Counted from the stretch's first letter, positions 1 through 7,157 are shown. The stretch is DNA of 10,916 bases from Prevotellaceae bacterium (GCA_031270565.1 JAISXJ010000107.1:1-10916), one strand, 5' to 3'. Numbers and translations are program-made. Notes: a model not told the origin generated them from the letters alone.

Positions 1-108
1 TTTTGCATCAACGACAGCAATGATATTGTTGATTTTGAAAGAACTAAAAATATTATCAACTCAGCTTTTGAAAAATTATTACCACAAAAATCAAGTTTTG
101 AATTGTGA
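1..108 (+). CDS. C-terminal end of a probable Stealth-family capsule phosphotransferase (partial)
   Basis: The frame is open from base 1 to a TGA at 106-108, giving 35 residues of a gene that starts outside the window. The peptide begins FCINDSNDI and ends LLPQKSSFEL. An Asn-Asp pair followed by a short helical stretch and a final PxxSSFE is what I remember of the last conserved region (CR4) of Stealth proteins, which transfer hexose-1-phosphate in capsule or exopolysaccharide synthesis. That family call is from memory and rests on few residues. The stop overlaps the GTG at 105 and lies 2 bases before the ATG at 111 of the next gene, so the two are co-transcribed and probably translationally coupled. 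The glycosyltransferase that follows fits a surface-polysaccharide cluster. Confidence 0.5.
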   Translation, partial: FCINDSNDIVDFERTKNIINSAFEKLLPQKSSFEL

Positions 109-110
109 AT

Positions 111-1199
111 ATGAAAAAAATCCGCGTATATTACTACAATCCATTTTTAACAACCGAAACGCTAAAAATATTGAATAAGGGTGAAATGCCTTTGCAGTCG
201 TATTATGGATTAAATTATTTTGACAATAATATTGAAATTGTCATACATAAATTAGCTACACGTCATCCTAATAACTTATTTAACAGAGCATTACGAAACA
301 TCACTAATTTCTTGTCTATATTAAAATCATATCGCAAATACGATTTAATATATGTTACCAATGCGAGAGGAATAAAATTACTCGCATTTTTAAGAGCGTT
401 AAAAATTTTTCCAAAACCAGTTTGTATGCTCATTCATTGGGCAGTAATTGTACCTGAAAGCAAACTTAAAAGACCTATTTCAAAATTGTATATAAAAGGT
501 TTTGACCATTTATTCTTTTTTAGCAGAGAATTGCTTGATATTTCATTAAAAACAGGTTGGATAAAAAACAGCAAAGTGGTACATTGGGGTTGCGATTTAG
601 ATTTTTATGATAAGAGAATACAACATACAACACATACAATAACAACACAATATCTATCAACAGGCACAGAAAAACGCGATTTCAAAACCCTTGTGCAATC
701 ATTTGAACAAGCAAAGATGCCTCTTACTCTTTATTTGACGGAAAAATCGGGAAACATAGATTATAAATCCGCTTTCGATAAATTTTCTTATAATAAATCA
801 TTGATAGATGTAATTTTTTTGAAAGCAAAGATTAATCTAACAGCAATCGCTAAAACTGCGAATTGTATTGTAATTTCTTTATCGCCTTTTACAAAAAATA
901 AAATTTACCCGTTAGGTTTAACTTCGTTAGTTGAGGCAATGACATTAGCAAAACCTGTAATTATCACAGATAATCAATACAATGGAATTGATGTAGAAAA
1001 AATTGGCTGCGGTATAAAAGTTGCATATAATGATATTAACAGTTGGATAAATGCTATAAAATTTATGTCCGAAAACAAAGAAATTGCTGTGGAAATGGGT
1101 AAAAAAGGGAGGAAATTCATTGAAAATTCGTATAATCTTAAAATATTCGGTCAAGAATTGTCTGATTATTTTATTAAAATTAATCATTCTAATTTATGA
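111..1199 (+). CDS. Glycosyltransferase, GT4/GT-B type
   Basis: This 362-residue protein (364 if the GTG at 105 is used) is a probable retaining GT-B glycosyltransferase that transfers a sugar from a nucleotide donor during polysaccharide synthesis at the inner face of the membrane. I chose ATG 111 because MKKIRVYYYNP is a typical GT-B N-terminal strand. The C-terminal half carries the donor-binding signature GLTSLVEAMTLAKPVI, with its Glu at about residue 275, followed by the usual GCGIKV segment and a helical end (KKGRKFIENSY). The first Glu of the common E-x7-E motif is a Pro here (YPLGLTSLVE), as in the GT4 subgroup with 'SGxTxLLEAM'. There is no membrane segment or signal peptide. It follows the probable Stealth gene directly and overlaps the start of a broken GT2 gene by ATGA. 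Base composition is far more AT-rich than the genes after 2700. The acceptor and sugar cannot be read from sequence. Confidence 0.8.
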   Translation: MKKIRVYYYNPFLTTETLKILNKGEMPLQSYYGLNYFDNNIEIVIHKLATRHPNNLFNRALRNITNFLSILKSYRKYDLIYVTNARGIKLLAFLRALKIFPKPVCMLIHWAVIVPESKLKRPISKLYIKGFDHLFFFSRELLDISLKTGWIKNSKVVHWGCDLDFYDKRIQHTTHTITTQYLSTGTEKRDFKTLVQSFEQAKMPLTLYLTEKSGNIDYKSAFDKFSYNKSLIDVIFLKAKINLTAIAKTANCIVISLSPFTKNKIYPLGLTSLVEAMTLAKPVIITDNQYNGIDVEKIGCGIKVAYNDINSWINAIKFMSENKEIAVEMGKKGRKFIENSYNLKIFGQELSDYFIKINHSNL

Positions 1200-1378
1200 A
1201 ATCACAATTTATCATTTGCACCTGCAACCGCTCTAAAAAGTCGGATAAATAAAAATGCTACTTACAAGAAACAATTTTAGATCTTTGCCGCCGAAAAAAT
1301 GATTTTAAGATGGAAAAATTACAAAAACAACCATTATCTAAAACAGATAATTCAAAACAAATAATCCAAAATAGATAA
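1196..1378 (+). pseudogene. Broken start of a GT2-family glycosyltransferase
   Basis: An ATG at 1196 overlaps the TGA of the preceding glycosyltransferase gene (ATGA) and reads MKSQFIICTCNRSKKSDK before a TAA at 1250-1252. The pattern 'xxxFIICTxNRS' is the classic first beta strand and nucleotide-binding start of GT2 (GT-A fold) glycosyltransferases. The same frame continues after the stop to a TAA at 1376-1378 (KCYLQETILDLCRRKNDF and on) without recognisable GT2 motifs, so how far the relic extends is uncertain. A complete GT2 gene would need about 250-350 codons. Bases 1209-1239 of this start recur exactly at 2581-2611, beyond the ATPase gene, which suggests that an insertion or rearrangement destroyed the gene. 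The gene-start call rests on the motif and the ATGA coupling; the mechanism is inferred. Confidence 0.5.
1209..1239 (+). repeat. 31-bp direct repeat, copy 1
   Basis: These 31 bases are identical to 2581-2611. They fall inside the broken GT2 start and encode the peptide FIICTCNRSK there. The bases just outside differ between the copies (T versus C before, G versus T after). Confidence 0.9.
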
Positions 1379-1394
1379 TATCAGAAAAAAGTAT

Positions 1395-1402
1395 TACCTT
1401 CG
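1395..1402 (+). promoter_or_regulatory. Possible -7 box for the ATPase gene
   Basis: TACCTTCG matches the Bacteroidota -7 consensus TAnnTTTG in seven of eight positions and lies 18 bases before the ATG at 1421. I see no clear -33 TTTG at the expected spacing, so the call is tentative. A start near 1409 would leave a leader of about 12 bases. Confidence 0.4.
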
Positions 1403-1420
1403 CAGAAAAATTTTACTGCG

Positions 1421-2557
1421 ATGAACAATAAACAAAATCCCTTTTTGATAAAAGGCTATAAGTCGGCTGAATTGTTTTGCGACCGTGAAGAAGAAGTACA
1501 AAAGTTGTATAAGCATGCTCAAAACGGCATTGATACAACGCTTATTTCGCCTCGCAGAATGGGAAAAACAGGTTTGATTTTTCGCTTCTTCGACTTTTTG
1601 AAAGCAGACAATAATTTCAAGTCAGTGTATGTGGATATTTATCCGGCACGCTCTTTGGCAGACTTTATCAAATTGCTTTCGGAAGCCATTTTACGACAGT
1701 TTCCGGAAAATACGACTATTGGACAACGCTTTTTCAATATCATAAAAGGGCTGCGACCGCTCATTTCTTATGACAGCATTTCGGGCGAACCTCAGTTGCA
1801 AATCACCTATCAAACCGAAGGCGAAAAACAGCAAACTTTGCAGGGTTTGCTCCATTTTCTTGACAGTCAGGATACGGAAATTGTGCTTGCTATTGACGAA
1901 TTTCAGCAAATTGCCTCTTTCCCCGAAAAAAATATTGAAGCGTTGTTGCGCACTTACATTCAACAACTTAAAAATACGCGGTTTATTTTTTGTGGCAGTC
2001 GAAAAGATATGATGACCGAAATGTTTTCGTCAGCTAAACGCCCTTTTTTCGCCTCAACGCAATATCTTTCTCTCGACAAAATCGGTCGGAATATTTATGC
2101 CGGTTTTATTATTAAAACATTTAAAAATAATAATATAACAATTGAACCAGAGGCGCTTGATTTTATTTTGAATTGGACGAAGGGTTACACTTTTTACACG
2201 CAAAGCGTTTGTAATACGGCTTTTTTGTTGGCAGATGAAATTGTTGATTTGGATATAGTTAAAAAATCGTGCGCCGAACTTTTGAAAAGCAATGAGGCAG
2301 CATTTTTTCAGTACCGCAAACTGCTCACGCCTGCACAATGGGAAGTTTTAATTGCAATGGCAAAAGAAGGCGAAGTCTCGCAAATTACTTCCAAAAATTT
2401 TATTGGAAAATATCATGTTGGCACTCCTGCCGATGTCCGCCGAATAGTAAAAGCATTGCTCAACAAGGAACTTTTGCTCGAAACATTAACAAAATCAGGC
2501 GGTTACTATCAAGTTTATGATGTATTTCTGTCGAGATGGCTTGAAAAAGAATATTGA
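1421..2557 (+). CDS. AAA-type ATP-binding protein (Archaeal_ATPase family, PF01637-like)
   Basis: The 378-residue protein starts NPFLIKGYKSAELFCDRE, the N-terminal box of the Archaeal_ATPase-like proteins that are abundant in Bacteroidota. Walker A is SPRRMGKT (residues 43-50); as in this family, the first Gly of the P-loop is replaced. Walker B is VLAIDEF (155-161, Asp159-Glu160), and a sensor-like strand FIFCGSR lies at 188-194. The last ~80 residues (from about LTPAQWEVLIAMAKEG) look like a winged helix. It is therefore a cytosolic, single-domain STAND/MNS-type P-loop ATPase; the cellular role of these proteins is not established. It stands alone, with its own possible promoter at 1395, and is bracketed by a 31-bp direct repeat, which hints that it arrived as a separate piece of DNA. 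No transposase or terminal inverted repeat accompanies it. The family call is firm, the function open. Confidence 0.88.
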   Translation: MNNKQNPFLIKGYKSAELFCDREEEVQKLYKHAQNGIDTTLISPRRMGKTGLIFRFFDFLKADNNFKSVYVDIYPARSLADFIKLLSEAILRQFPENTTIGQRFFNIIKGLRPLISYDSISGEPQLQITYQTEGEKQQTLQGLLHFLDSQDTEIVLAIDEFQQIASFPEKNIEALLRTYIQQLKNTRFIFCGSRKDMMTEMFSSAKRPFFASTQYLSLDKIGRNIYAGFIIKTFKNNNITIEPEALDFILNWTKGYTFYTQSVCNTAFLLADEIVDLDIVKKSCAELLKSNEAAFFQYRKLLTPAQWEVLIAMAKEGEVSQITSKNFIGKYHVGTPADVRRIVKALLNKELLLETLTKSGGYYQVYDVFLSRWLEKEY

Positions 2558-2580
2558 AAAATAAAAACTATACTTTTCTC

Positions 2581-2611
2581 TTATCATTTGCACCTGCAAC
2601 CGCTCTAAAAA
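2581..2611 (+). repeat. 31-bp direct repeat, copy 2
   Basis: This is an exact copy of 1209-1239. Read in the same frame it again encodes FIICTCNRSK, now followed by NSL and a TGA; there is no start codon in frame upstream (a TAA lies at 2562-2564). It is thus a second orphan fragment of a GT2-like gene start. The remaining gap to 2704 holds no gene or terminator that I can recognise. Confidence 0.9.
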
Positions 2612-2704
2612 TAGTCTCTGAAATGCTATTTTGAAGCAGTAGTTTTTCAAAAAGTGTAAAGTGAAATGCTCGAAATCTGCAAGGAAAAACGGGTTATTTC
2701 GTCG

Positions 2705-2736
2705 TTTTGAGAACTCACAATTTTCATTTAATTTTG
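2705..2736 (+). promoter_or_regulatory. Promoter of pepD
   Basis: TAATTTTG at 2729-2736 matches the -7 consensus TAnnTTTG exactly, and TTTTG at 2705-2709 supplies the -33 TTTG with a 19-bp spacer, the optimum for the primary sigma factor of Bacteroidota. Transcription would start near 2743, leaving a leader of about 35 bases before the ATG at 2778. Confidence 0.75.
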
Positions 2737-2777
2737 CGGTGGGAAAAATATCCTCAAATTAAGAACTACAAAATATC

Positions 2778-4244
2778 ATGGCAACAAAAGAAATTATTGA
2801 GTTACAGCCGCAAGCCTTATGGAAAAACTTTGCAAAGGTTTGTAGCGTTCCACATCCTTCGCATCATCTGAAGGAGATTACCGGATTAATGGTTGATTTC
2901 GGCAAGTCGCTCGGGCTGGATACCCGAGTTGACAGTGTAGGAAATGTGCTGATTCTAAAGCCCGCTACGGCGGGTTTGGAGAAGCGAAAGACCGTTGTAC
3001 TGCAAGCACATTTGGACATGGTGCCGCAGAAGAATAACGCCGTAAATCACGATTTTGAAAAAGACCCCATCACCACGATTATCGACGGCGAATGGGTACG
3101 CGCCAATGAAACTACCTTAGGCGCTGACAACGGTATTGGCGTGGCGGCAGCGATGGCTGTTCTGGAATCCAAAACGTTGAAACACGGCGCTATCGAAGCC
3201 TTTTTTACGGTGGATGAAGAGACCGGTATGTTTGGCGCTTTCGGACTACAACCCGGATTTATTACGGGAGAAATTCTCCTGAATATGGATTCGGAAGACG
3301 AAGGCGAACTTTATGTCGGCTGTGCCGGAGGCTTGGATGCCAATATTACATGGCAATACCAAGGCGTTGCCGTGCCGGAGGATGATATCGCACTGCAAAT
3401 AACCATTTCGGGGCTGAAAGGCGGACATTCCGGATTGGACATCGCACTGGGAAGAGGTAATGCCAATAAGTTATTATTCCGTTTTCTGAAAGAAGCCATT
3501 ATTCGTTACGAAGCACGTTTGGCATCGGTAGAGGGCGGCAATATGCGCAATGCCATCCCGCGTGAAGCAACGGCAATCATCACTGTGCCTGCCGACAGCA
3601 AGGAAGATATCGAACAATTAGTCAGCGAGTATGCCAACCTTTTTAACGAGGAGTACAAGGAAATAGAGAATCCCGTCTCCCTTGTTTGCAGGGAGGTGGA
3701 ATTGCCGGAACTGATTATCCCCGAAGAGATACAAGATGACCTGATAAACAGTGTAACGGCTTGTCCAAATGGCGTGTTCCGGTTTATTCCGAGTATGCCT
3801 GAGGTGGTGGAAACATCAATGAATCTATCAATTGTCTCTGCCGATGCCGCTCACATTGACATCAAATGTCTGTTGCGCAGTTCTGTGGACAGCAAGAAAG
3901 AGGAATTGGCATCAATGGTGGAGAGTGTTTTCTCGCTTGCCGGCGCCAAGGTAGCATTTTCAGGGGGATATTCAGGTTGGAATCCTAATCTGCAATCGCC
4001 CATTCTTGCGACAATGAAGGAGGCTTATCGTCAACGTTTTGGCAAAGATGCTACCGTAGCCGTTGTGCATGCAGGTTTGGAATGTGGTATTTTGGGCGCT
4101 ATTGAGCCGCATCTGGATATGGTTTCTTTTGGTCCTACCATTCGTCATCCTCATTCGCCGGATGAAAAAGTTAATATTCCCAGCGTAGAACGGTTTTGGG
4201 AATTTCTGGTAGCGACACTCGAAAATATTCCGGAACGTAAATAA
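2778..4244 (+). CDS. pepD: Aminoacyl-histidine dipeptidase (Xaa-His dipeptidase, M20C)
   Basis: PepD is a cytosolic zinc dipeptidase of peptidase family M20C that cleaves Xaa-His and a wide range of other dipeptides, supplying amino acids from peptides. The 488 residues equal the usual length. All expected sites are visible: AHLDMV with metal ligand His78 and Asp80, GADNGIG with bridging Asp117, the catalytic pair in DEETG (Glu147 and Glu148), Asp171 in NMDSED, and the C-terminal ligand in RHPHSPDEKVN (His459). The middle third is the dimerisation (lid) domain, containing GLKGGHSGLDI. There is no signal peptide. ATG 2778 is preceded by an AT-rich leader without a Shine-Dalgarno sequence, as usual in Bacteroidota. 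The gene is monocistronic, with its own consensus promoter and a hairpin terminator shared with the convergent fmt gene. Its GC content is clearly higher than that of the genes before 2600. Confidence 0.96.
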   Translation: MATKEIIELQPQALWKNFAKVCSVPHPSHHLKEITGLMVDFGKSLGLDTRVDSVGNVLILKPATAGLEKRKTVVLQAHLDMVPQKNNAVNHDFEKDPITTIIDGEWVRANETTLGADNGIGVAAAMAVLESKTLKHGAIEAFFTVDEETGMFGAFGLQPGFITGEILLNMDSEDEGELYVGCAGGLDANITWQYQGVAVPEDDIALQITISGLKGGHSGLDIALGRGNANKLLFRFLKEAIIRYEARLASVEGGNMRNAIPREATAIITVPADSKEDIEQLVSEYANLFNEEYKEIENPVSLVCREVELPELIIPEEIQDDLINSVTACPNGVFRFIPSMPEVVETSMNLSIVSADAAHIDIKCLLRSSVDSKKEELASMVESVFSLAGAKVAFSGGYSGWNPNLQSPILATMKEAYRQRFGKDATVAVVHAGLECGILGAIEPHLDMVSFGPTIRHPHSPDEKVNIPSVERFWEFLVATLENIPERK

Positions 4245-4291
4245 TGGTTTAATATATAATGATTAGTCGGTGCACACATTATGCGCACCAA

Positions 4292-4325
4292 AACGACAAA
4301 AGCTCCTTGCGGGGCTTTTGTCGTT
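4292..4325. terminator. Bidirectional hairpin terminator between pepD and fmt
   Basis: The arms 4292-4303 (AACGACAAAAGC) and 4314-4325 (GCTTTTGTCGTT) pair perfectly over 12 bp and can be extended inward through CTCC/GGGG with one G-U pair to a four-base loop. It lies between convergent genes and has an A-rich left arm and T-rich right arm, so it can serve both strands. The last bases of the right arm overlap the stop codon of fmt (4324-4326). Confidence 0.85.
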
Positions 4326-5289
4326 AATCGCTAACAGCTAACTGTTTTATCCACGTGCCGTAACCGCGTAGAAATTCATCCGCCTGCATACGTTTTTTCC
4401 CGGCTAACTGCAGGCTGATTATATGTACAAAACCGTCGGATACAGCTACTTTGAGCATACGTTTGCCATCAGTAATCAGCGTTCCGAAAGGCAGGTTGTG
4501 CGGGGTGATTTCGGTTGCAACCTCAAATACTTTTATCCCTGTCGGCATTTTATTATCCTCTGTCAGTTCAAACCATGCGGCAGGATAAGGCGACAGTCCC
4601 CGCACCAGATTACGCACCTCTTCCGCCGGTCGGTTGAAGAAGATACGGCAAGTTTCTTTCGTTATCTTGGGCGCGGTTTTCAATTCGGTCAATTCCTCTT
4701 GCGGTAATGTCTGCACTACGCCTGTTGTTATCCGGTCAATCGTTTCCAGAAGTATCTCAACGCCAACATTCATCAGCTTATCGTGCAGAGAGCCAAAGGT
4801 GTCGTTTGGTGTAATCGGCACGGCTTGTTGCAAAATCAGGTTACCGGTATCAATTATTTGTTGCAGAAAAAAGGTCGTAACGCCCGTAACTGTTTCGCCA
4901 TTAATCAGTGCCCAATTAATCGGGGCGGCTCCACGATAATGCGGCAACAGAGAGGCATGCAGATTTATTGTACCCAGAGGCGGCATCGCCCACACTACCT
5001 CAGGCAACATCCTGAAGGCTACCACCACCTGCAAATCGGCGTGAAAGGCACGCAGGGCTTCCAGAAAATGTTCATCTTTGAGCCGTTCCGGTTGCAGCAG
5101 GGGCAATTGTCGCTCCAGAGCATATTCCTTAACCGCCGAATAGTGTATCCTGTGTCCGCGTCCGGATGGTTTATCGGGCATAGTTACCACCGCTACAACA
5201 TTATAATCCGCCTCTATCAACGCCTTTAGCCCCGCTACGGCAAATTCGGGCGTCCCCATATAAATCAGTCGCAATTTTTTCATCGTCAT
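4324..5289 (-). CDS. fmt: Methionyl-tRNA formyltransferase
   Basis: Fmt transfers the formyl group of 10-formyl-tetrahydrofolate to Met-tRNA(fMet), making the initiator used in translation. The 321 residues match the normal length. The N-terminal formyltransferase domain begins LRLIYMGTPEFAV and contains the folate and catalytic signature NLHASLLPHYRG, with Asn109 and His111, and the catalytic Asp147 in IIDTGN. MPDKPSGRGH (about 37-46) is the loop that contacts the tRNA acceptor end. The C-terminal OB-like domain starts near residue 205 (FNRPAEEVRNLVRGLSPYPAAW). I keep the start at 5289 because its ATG overlaps the TGA of nadK (ATGA), which implies translational coupling; a second ATG two codons on (5283) is an alternative. 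It is the second gene of a nadK-fmt operon and ends in the terminator shared with pepD. Confidence 0.96.
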   Translation of the reverse strand: MTMKKLRLIYMGTPEFAVAGLKALIEADYNVVAVVTMPDKPSGRGHRIHYSAVKEYALERQLPLLQPERLKDEHFLEALRAFHADLQVVVAFRMLPEVVWAMPPLGTINLHASLLPHYRGAAPINWALINGETVTGVTTFFLQQIIDTGNLILQQAVPITPNDTFGSLHDKLMNVGVEILLETIDRITTGVVQTLPQEELTELKTAPKITKETCRIFFNRPAEEVRNLVRGLSPYPAAWFELTEDNKMPTGIKVFEVATEITPHNLPFGTLITDGKRMLKVAVSDGFVHIISLQLAGKKRMQADEFLRGYGTWIKQLAVSD

Positions 5290-6161
5290 TTTTGACGCAC
5301 ATCAGCGCCCCACATAAGTTTGTTTTTTAATGTTTTAAAGAATGTATGGTCAATGGGTTGTACACTGCGTATCAGGTGTTCGGCTTTGGAGATATGGAGC
5401 GTTACCGCTTCCGGCATCAGTTGGCTGCGTCCATCAAGAGAGAGCATATAGTTTTGCGAACGGCTATTGATTTTCAATGTAATACAGCAAGTATCGGGAA
5501 TCACCAGCGGGCGCACCGTCAAGCTGTGCGAGGCGACGGGAATCACCAGCCAGTTGTGCGAACTCGGCGTTATCACGGGACCGCCAACGCTCAATGCGTA
5601 TGCCGTAGAGCCGGTAGGCGTGGCGATGATTAAACCGTCAGCTTGATAAGTGTGCAGAAATTCACCGTCAATGCAGGTTTCAATGTTAATCATTGAGGAA
5701 AGATCCTGTTTGAGCGCCGCCACCTCGTTCAGTGCAAAGGGTACGGTATCGGATTGTCTGCCTGTCCATTCGGCGCGTAATACCGTACGTTCCTCCACTT
5801 TATACTGTCCATTAAGCGCCTCTTTGAATACGTGTTCAATGTCGCTGTCCGACACTTCTGCCAGAAAGCCAAGATGTCCGGTATTGATGCCCAGAATCGG
5901 TATCTCAAATGCTCCTATCTGCGCCGCCGTCCCCAGATAAGCGCCGTCTCCACCAATGCTGACAGCCAAATCTGCATCGGCAATCACCCCATCGAACACG
6001 CCAAACAACGATACGTCCATTTTCAGATGTTCGGTTAAAAAACGGGCGTAACTGTGTTCTATCAGCGCTTCGCATTGTAACAAACGCAGCATCTTGAAGA
6101 ATCGCGCAATTTGCACCGAATATGTCCCCCGACAGGGACTGCCAAATATCAATACTTTCAT
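5286..6161 (-). CDS. nadK: NAD kinase
   Basis: NadK phosphorylates NAD to NADP with ATP or polyphosphate in the cytosol. I place the start at the ATG at 6161, giving 291 residues beginning MKVLIFGSP, the usual first strand. An in-frame upstream ATG at 6200 would add 13 residues (MPLQRNQLFRFYT) that look like translated leader and would cover part of a leader structure. The diagnostic motifs are present: GGDG (residues 70-73) in SIGGDGAYLGTA, NEVAALK (Asn145-Glu146), and QADGLIIATPTGSTAYALS (about 173-191), followed by the beta-rich C-terminal domain with SLDGR near 241. The stop overlaps the ATG of fmt, so both form one operon. It is divergent from pdxJ; the same neighbourhood of nadK and pdxJ is common in Bacteroidales as far as I recall. 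Confidence 0.95.
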   Translation of the reverse strand: MKVLIFGSPCRGTYSVQIARFFKMLRLLQCEALIEHSYARFLTEHLKMDVSLFGVFDGVIADADLAVSIGGDGAYLGTAAQIGAFEIPILGINTGHLGFLAEVSDSDIEHVFKEALNGQYKVEERTVLRAEWTGRQSDTVPFALNEVAALKQDLSSMINIETCIDGEFLHTYQADGLIIATPTGSTAYALSVGGPVITPSSHNWLVIPVASHSLTVRPLVIPDTCCITLKINSRSQNYMLSLDGRSQLMPEAVTLHISKAEHLIRSVQPIDHTFFKTLKNKLMWGADVRQK

Positions 6162-6196
6162 TGTGTAAAATCTAAAGAGTTGGTTTCTCTGCAACG

Positions 6197-6232
6197 GCAA
6201 TACCTAAACGAGCTTGGTATTGCTCGTATTGC
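6197..6232 (-). other. Competing stem-loops in the nadK leader
   Basis: GCAATACC at 6197-6204 can pair with GGTATTGC at 6216-6223 (8 bp), while ACGAGC at 6208-6213 can pair with GCTCGT at 6222-6227 (6 bp). The two stems interlock, and GTATTGC occurs twice (6217-6223 and 6226-6232), giving the left arm a second partner. The element lies 36-71 bases before the nadK start codon. It might be an attenuator-like or pseudoknotted leader; no known riboswitch class is recognised. Confidence 0.35.
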
Positions 6233-6358
6233 TTAATCGAAACGTTGAATTGTTTTTCTTTTTACATAAAACGCATATAAAGAAAACGAAATATACATTG
6301 CCTCCAAAACAATAGTCCCCACAAAAAAACGTTTATATGAACTATTCAAAGGAAACGC

Positions 6359-6404
6359 TACCTTTGCGGAGCGTTATGTTTCCGTTAGGAAACGCGCAAA
6401 GGTA
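6359..6404. promoter_or_regulatory. Palindromic divergent promoter region of nadK and pdxJ
   Basis: TACCTTTG at 6359-6366 is an exact -7 box for pdxJ, 65 bases before its ATG, with an imperfect -33 (TATG at 6336-6339, 19-bp spacer). The mirror image at 6397-6404 reads TACCTTTG on the minus strand, with an imperfect -33 (TTTA, 20-bp spacer), and would drive nadK-fmt. The two boxes are the ends of a perfect 10-bp inverted repeat (6359-6368 with 6395-6404), and a second hairpin, GTTTCC-gtta-GGAAAC, sits inside at 6378-6393. Either transcript could therefore carry a hairpin in its leader. Confidence 0.6.
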
Positions 6405-6431
6405 CATATTAAATACGTTAAATTTAAAAAG

Positions 6432-7145
6432 ATGACTACACTCAGTGTCAATATTAATAAAGTAGCTACATTGCGTAATGCGCGAGGCGGTCAGATACCC
6501 AATGTGGTACAGGTGGCGTGCGATTGTGAACGTTTCGGTGCGAATGGTATCACGGTGCATCCGCGTCCTGACGGACGACACATTCGTTATCAGGATGTTT
6601 ACGACCTCAAAGCGGCGTTGACTGTAGAGTTAAATATCGAGGGCTACCCGTCGGCGGCATTTATTGAACTCGTGAAACGGGTTTTGCCAACTCAGGTTAC
6701 ACTGGTGCCGGACGCGCCCGATGCTATCACGTCAAATGCGGGCTGGGACTGTATTAAACATCAGGCGTGGCTCTCGGAACTCACCGATACCTTTCAGGCA
6801 CATGGCATCCGCGTATCGCTTTTTGTCGGCACGGAGCTTGACAATATTGCCGCTGCAGCCGCCACTCACGCCGATCGTATCGAACTCTACACAGAACCAT
6901 ACGCCGCCGCATACGCTACTGATGCTTCGACGGCTGTTGCTCCCTTTGTCAATGCCGCAACGTATGCCGCAAAACTCGGATTAGCCATCAATGCCGGACA
7001 CGACCTGAATTTGGACAATCTCCAATTTCTTAGCCAAAACATTCCTTTTTTGAGTGAAGTGAGCATCGGTCACGCACTGATTGCCGACGCACTCTATATG
7101 GGACTGGAAGCCACCATCGCGGCGTATAAGAAAAGAATAGGGTAA
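6432..7145 (+). CDS. pdxJ: Pyridoxine 5'-phosphate synthase
   Basis: PdxJ condenses 3-amino-2-oxopropyl phosphate with 1-deoxyxylulose 5-phosphate to pyridoxine 5'-phosphate, the ring-forming step of the DXP-dependent vitamin B6 pathway. The 237 residues are the normal length for this TIM-barrel enzyme. It opens with TTLSVNINKVATLRNARGG, the PdxJ N-terminal signature. Catalytic residues are visible as His43 in GITVHPRPDGRH, Glu70 in ELNIEG and His190 in NAGHDLN. The RPD-RHI loop that binds substrate phosphate is intact (with a Gly where other families have Arg), and SNAGWD near 101-106 is the Bacteroidota form of the GGWD segment. ATG 6432 follows an AT-rich leader with no Shine-Dalgarno sequence. 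The gene is divergent from nadK and is followed at 12 bases by repeat module A; I see no separate terminator other than the T-run at 7188-7196. Confidence 0.96.
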   Translation: MTTLSVNINKVATLRNARGGQIPNVVQVACDCERFGANGITVHPRPDGRHIRYQDVYDLKAALTVELNIEGYPSAAFIELVKRVLPTQVTLVPDAPDAITSNAGWDCIKHQAWLSELTDTFQAHGIRVSLFVGTELDNIAAAAATHADRIELYTEPYAAAYATDASTAVAPFVNAATYAAKLGLAINAGHDLNLDNLQFLSQNIPFLSEVSIGHALIADALYMGLEATIAAYKKRIG

Positions 7146-7157
7146 TTCTTTTTTTAG

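Noticed and set aside
1421..2557. ATPase gene as an insertion-sequence transposition helper (IstB-like)
   Set aside because: There is no partner transposase, no terminal inverted repeats, and the N-terminal box and winged-helix end fit Archaeal_ATPase proteins instead.
4423..5229. Plus-strand open frames opposite fmt
   Set aside because: They are antisense shadows of a well-conserved gene, with no family signature.
6162..6200. Upstream ATG at 6200 as the nadK start
   Set aside because: The 13 extra residues are not typical of NadK, and the ATG at 6161 gives MKVLIFGSP, the standard first strand, and a normal length.
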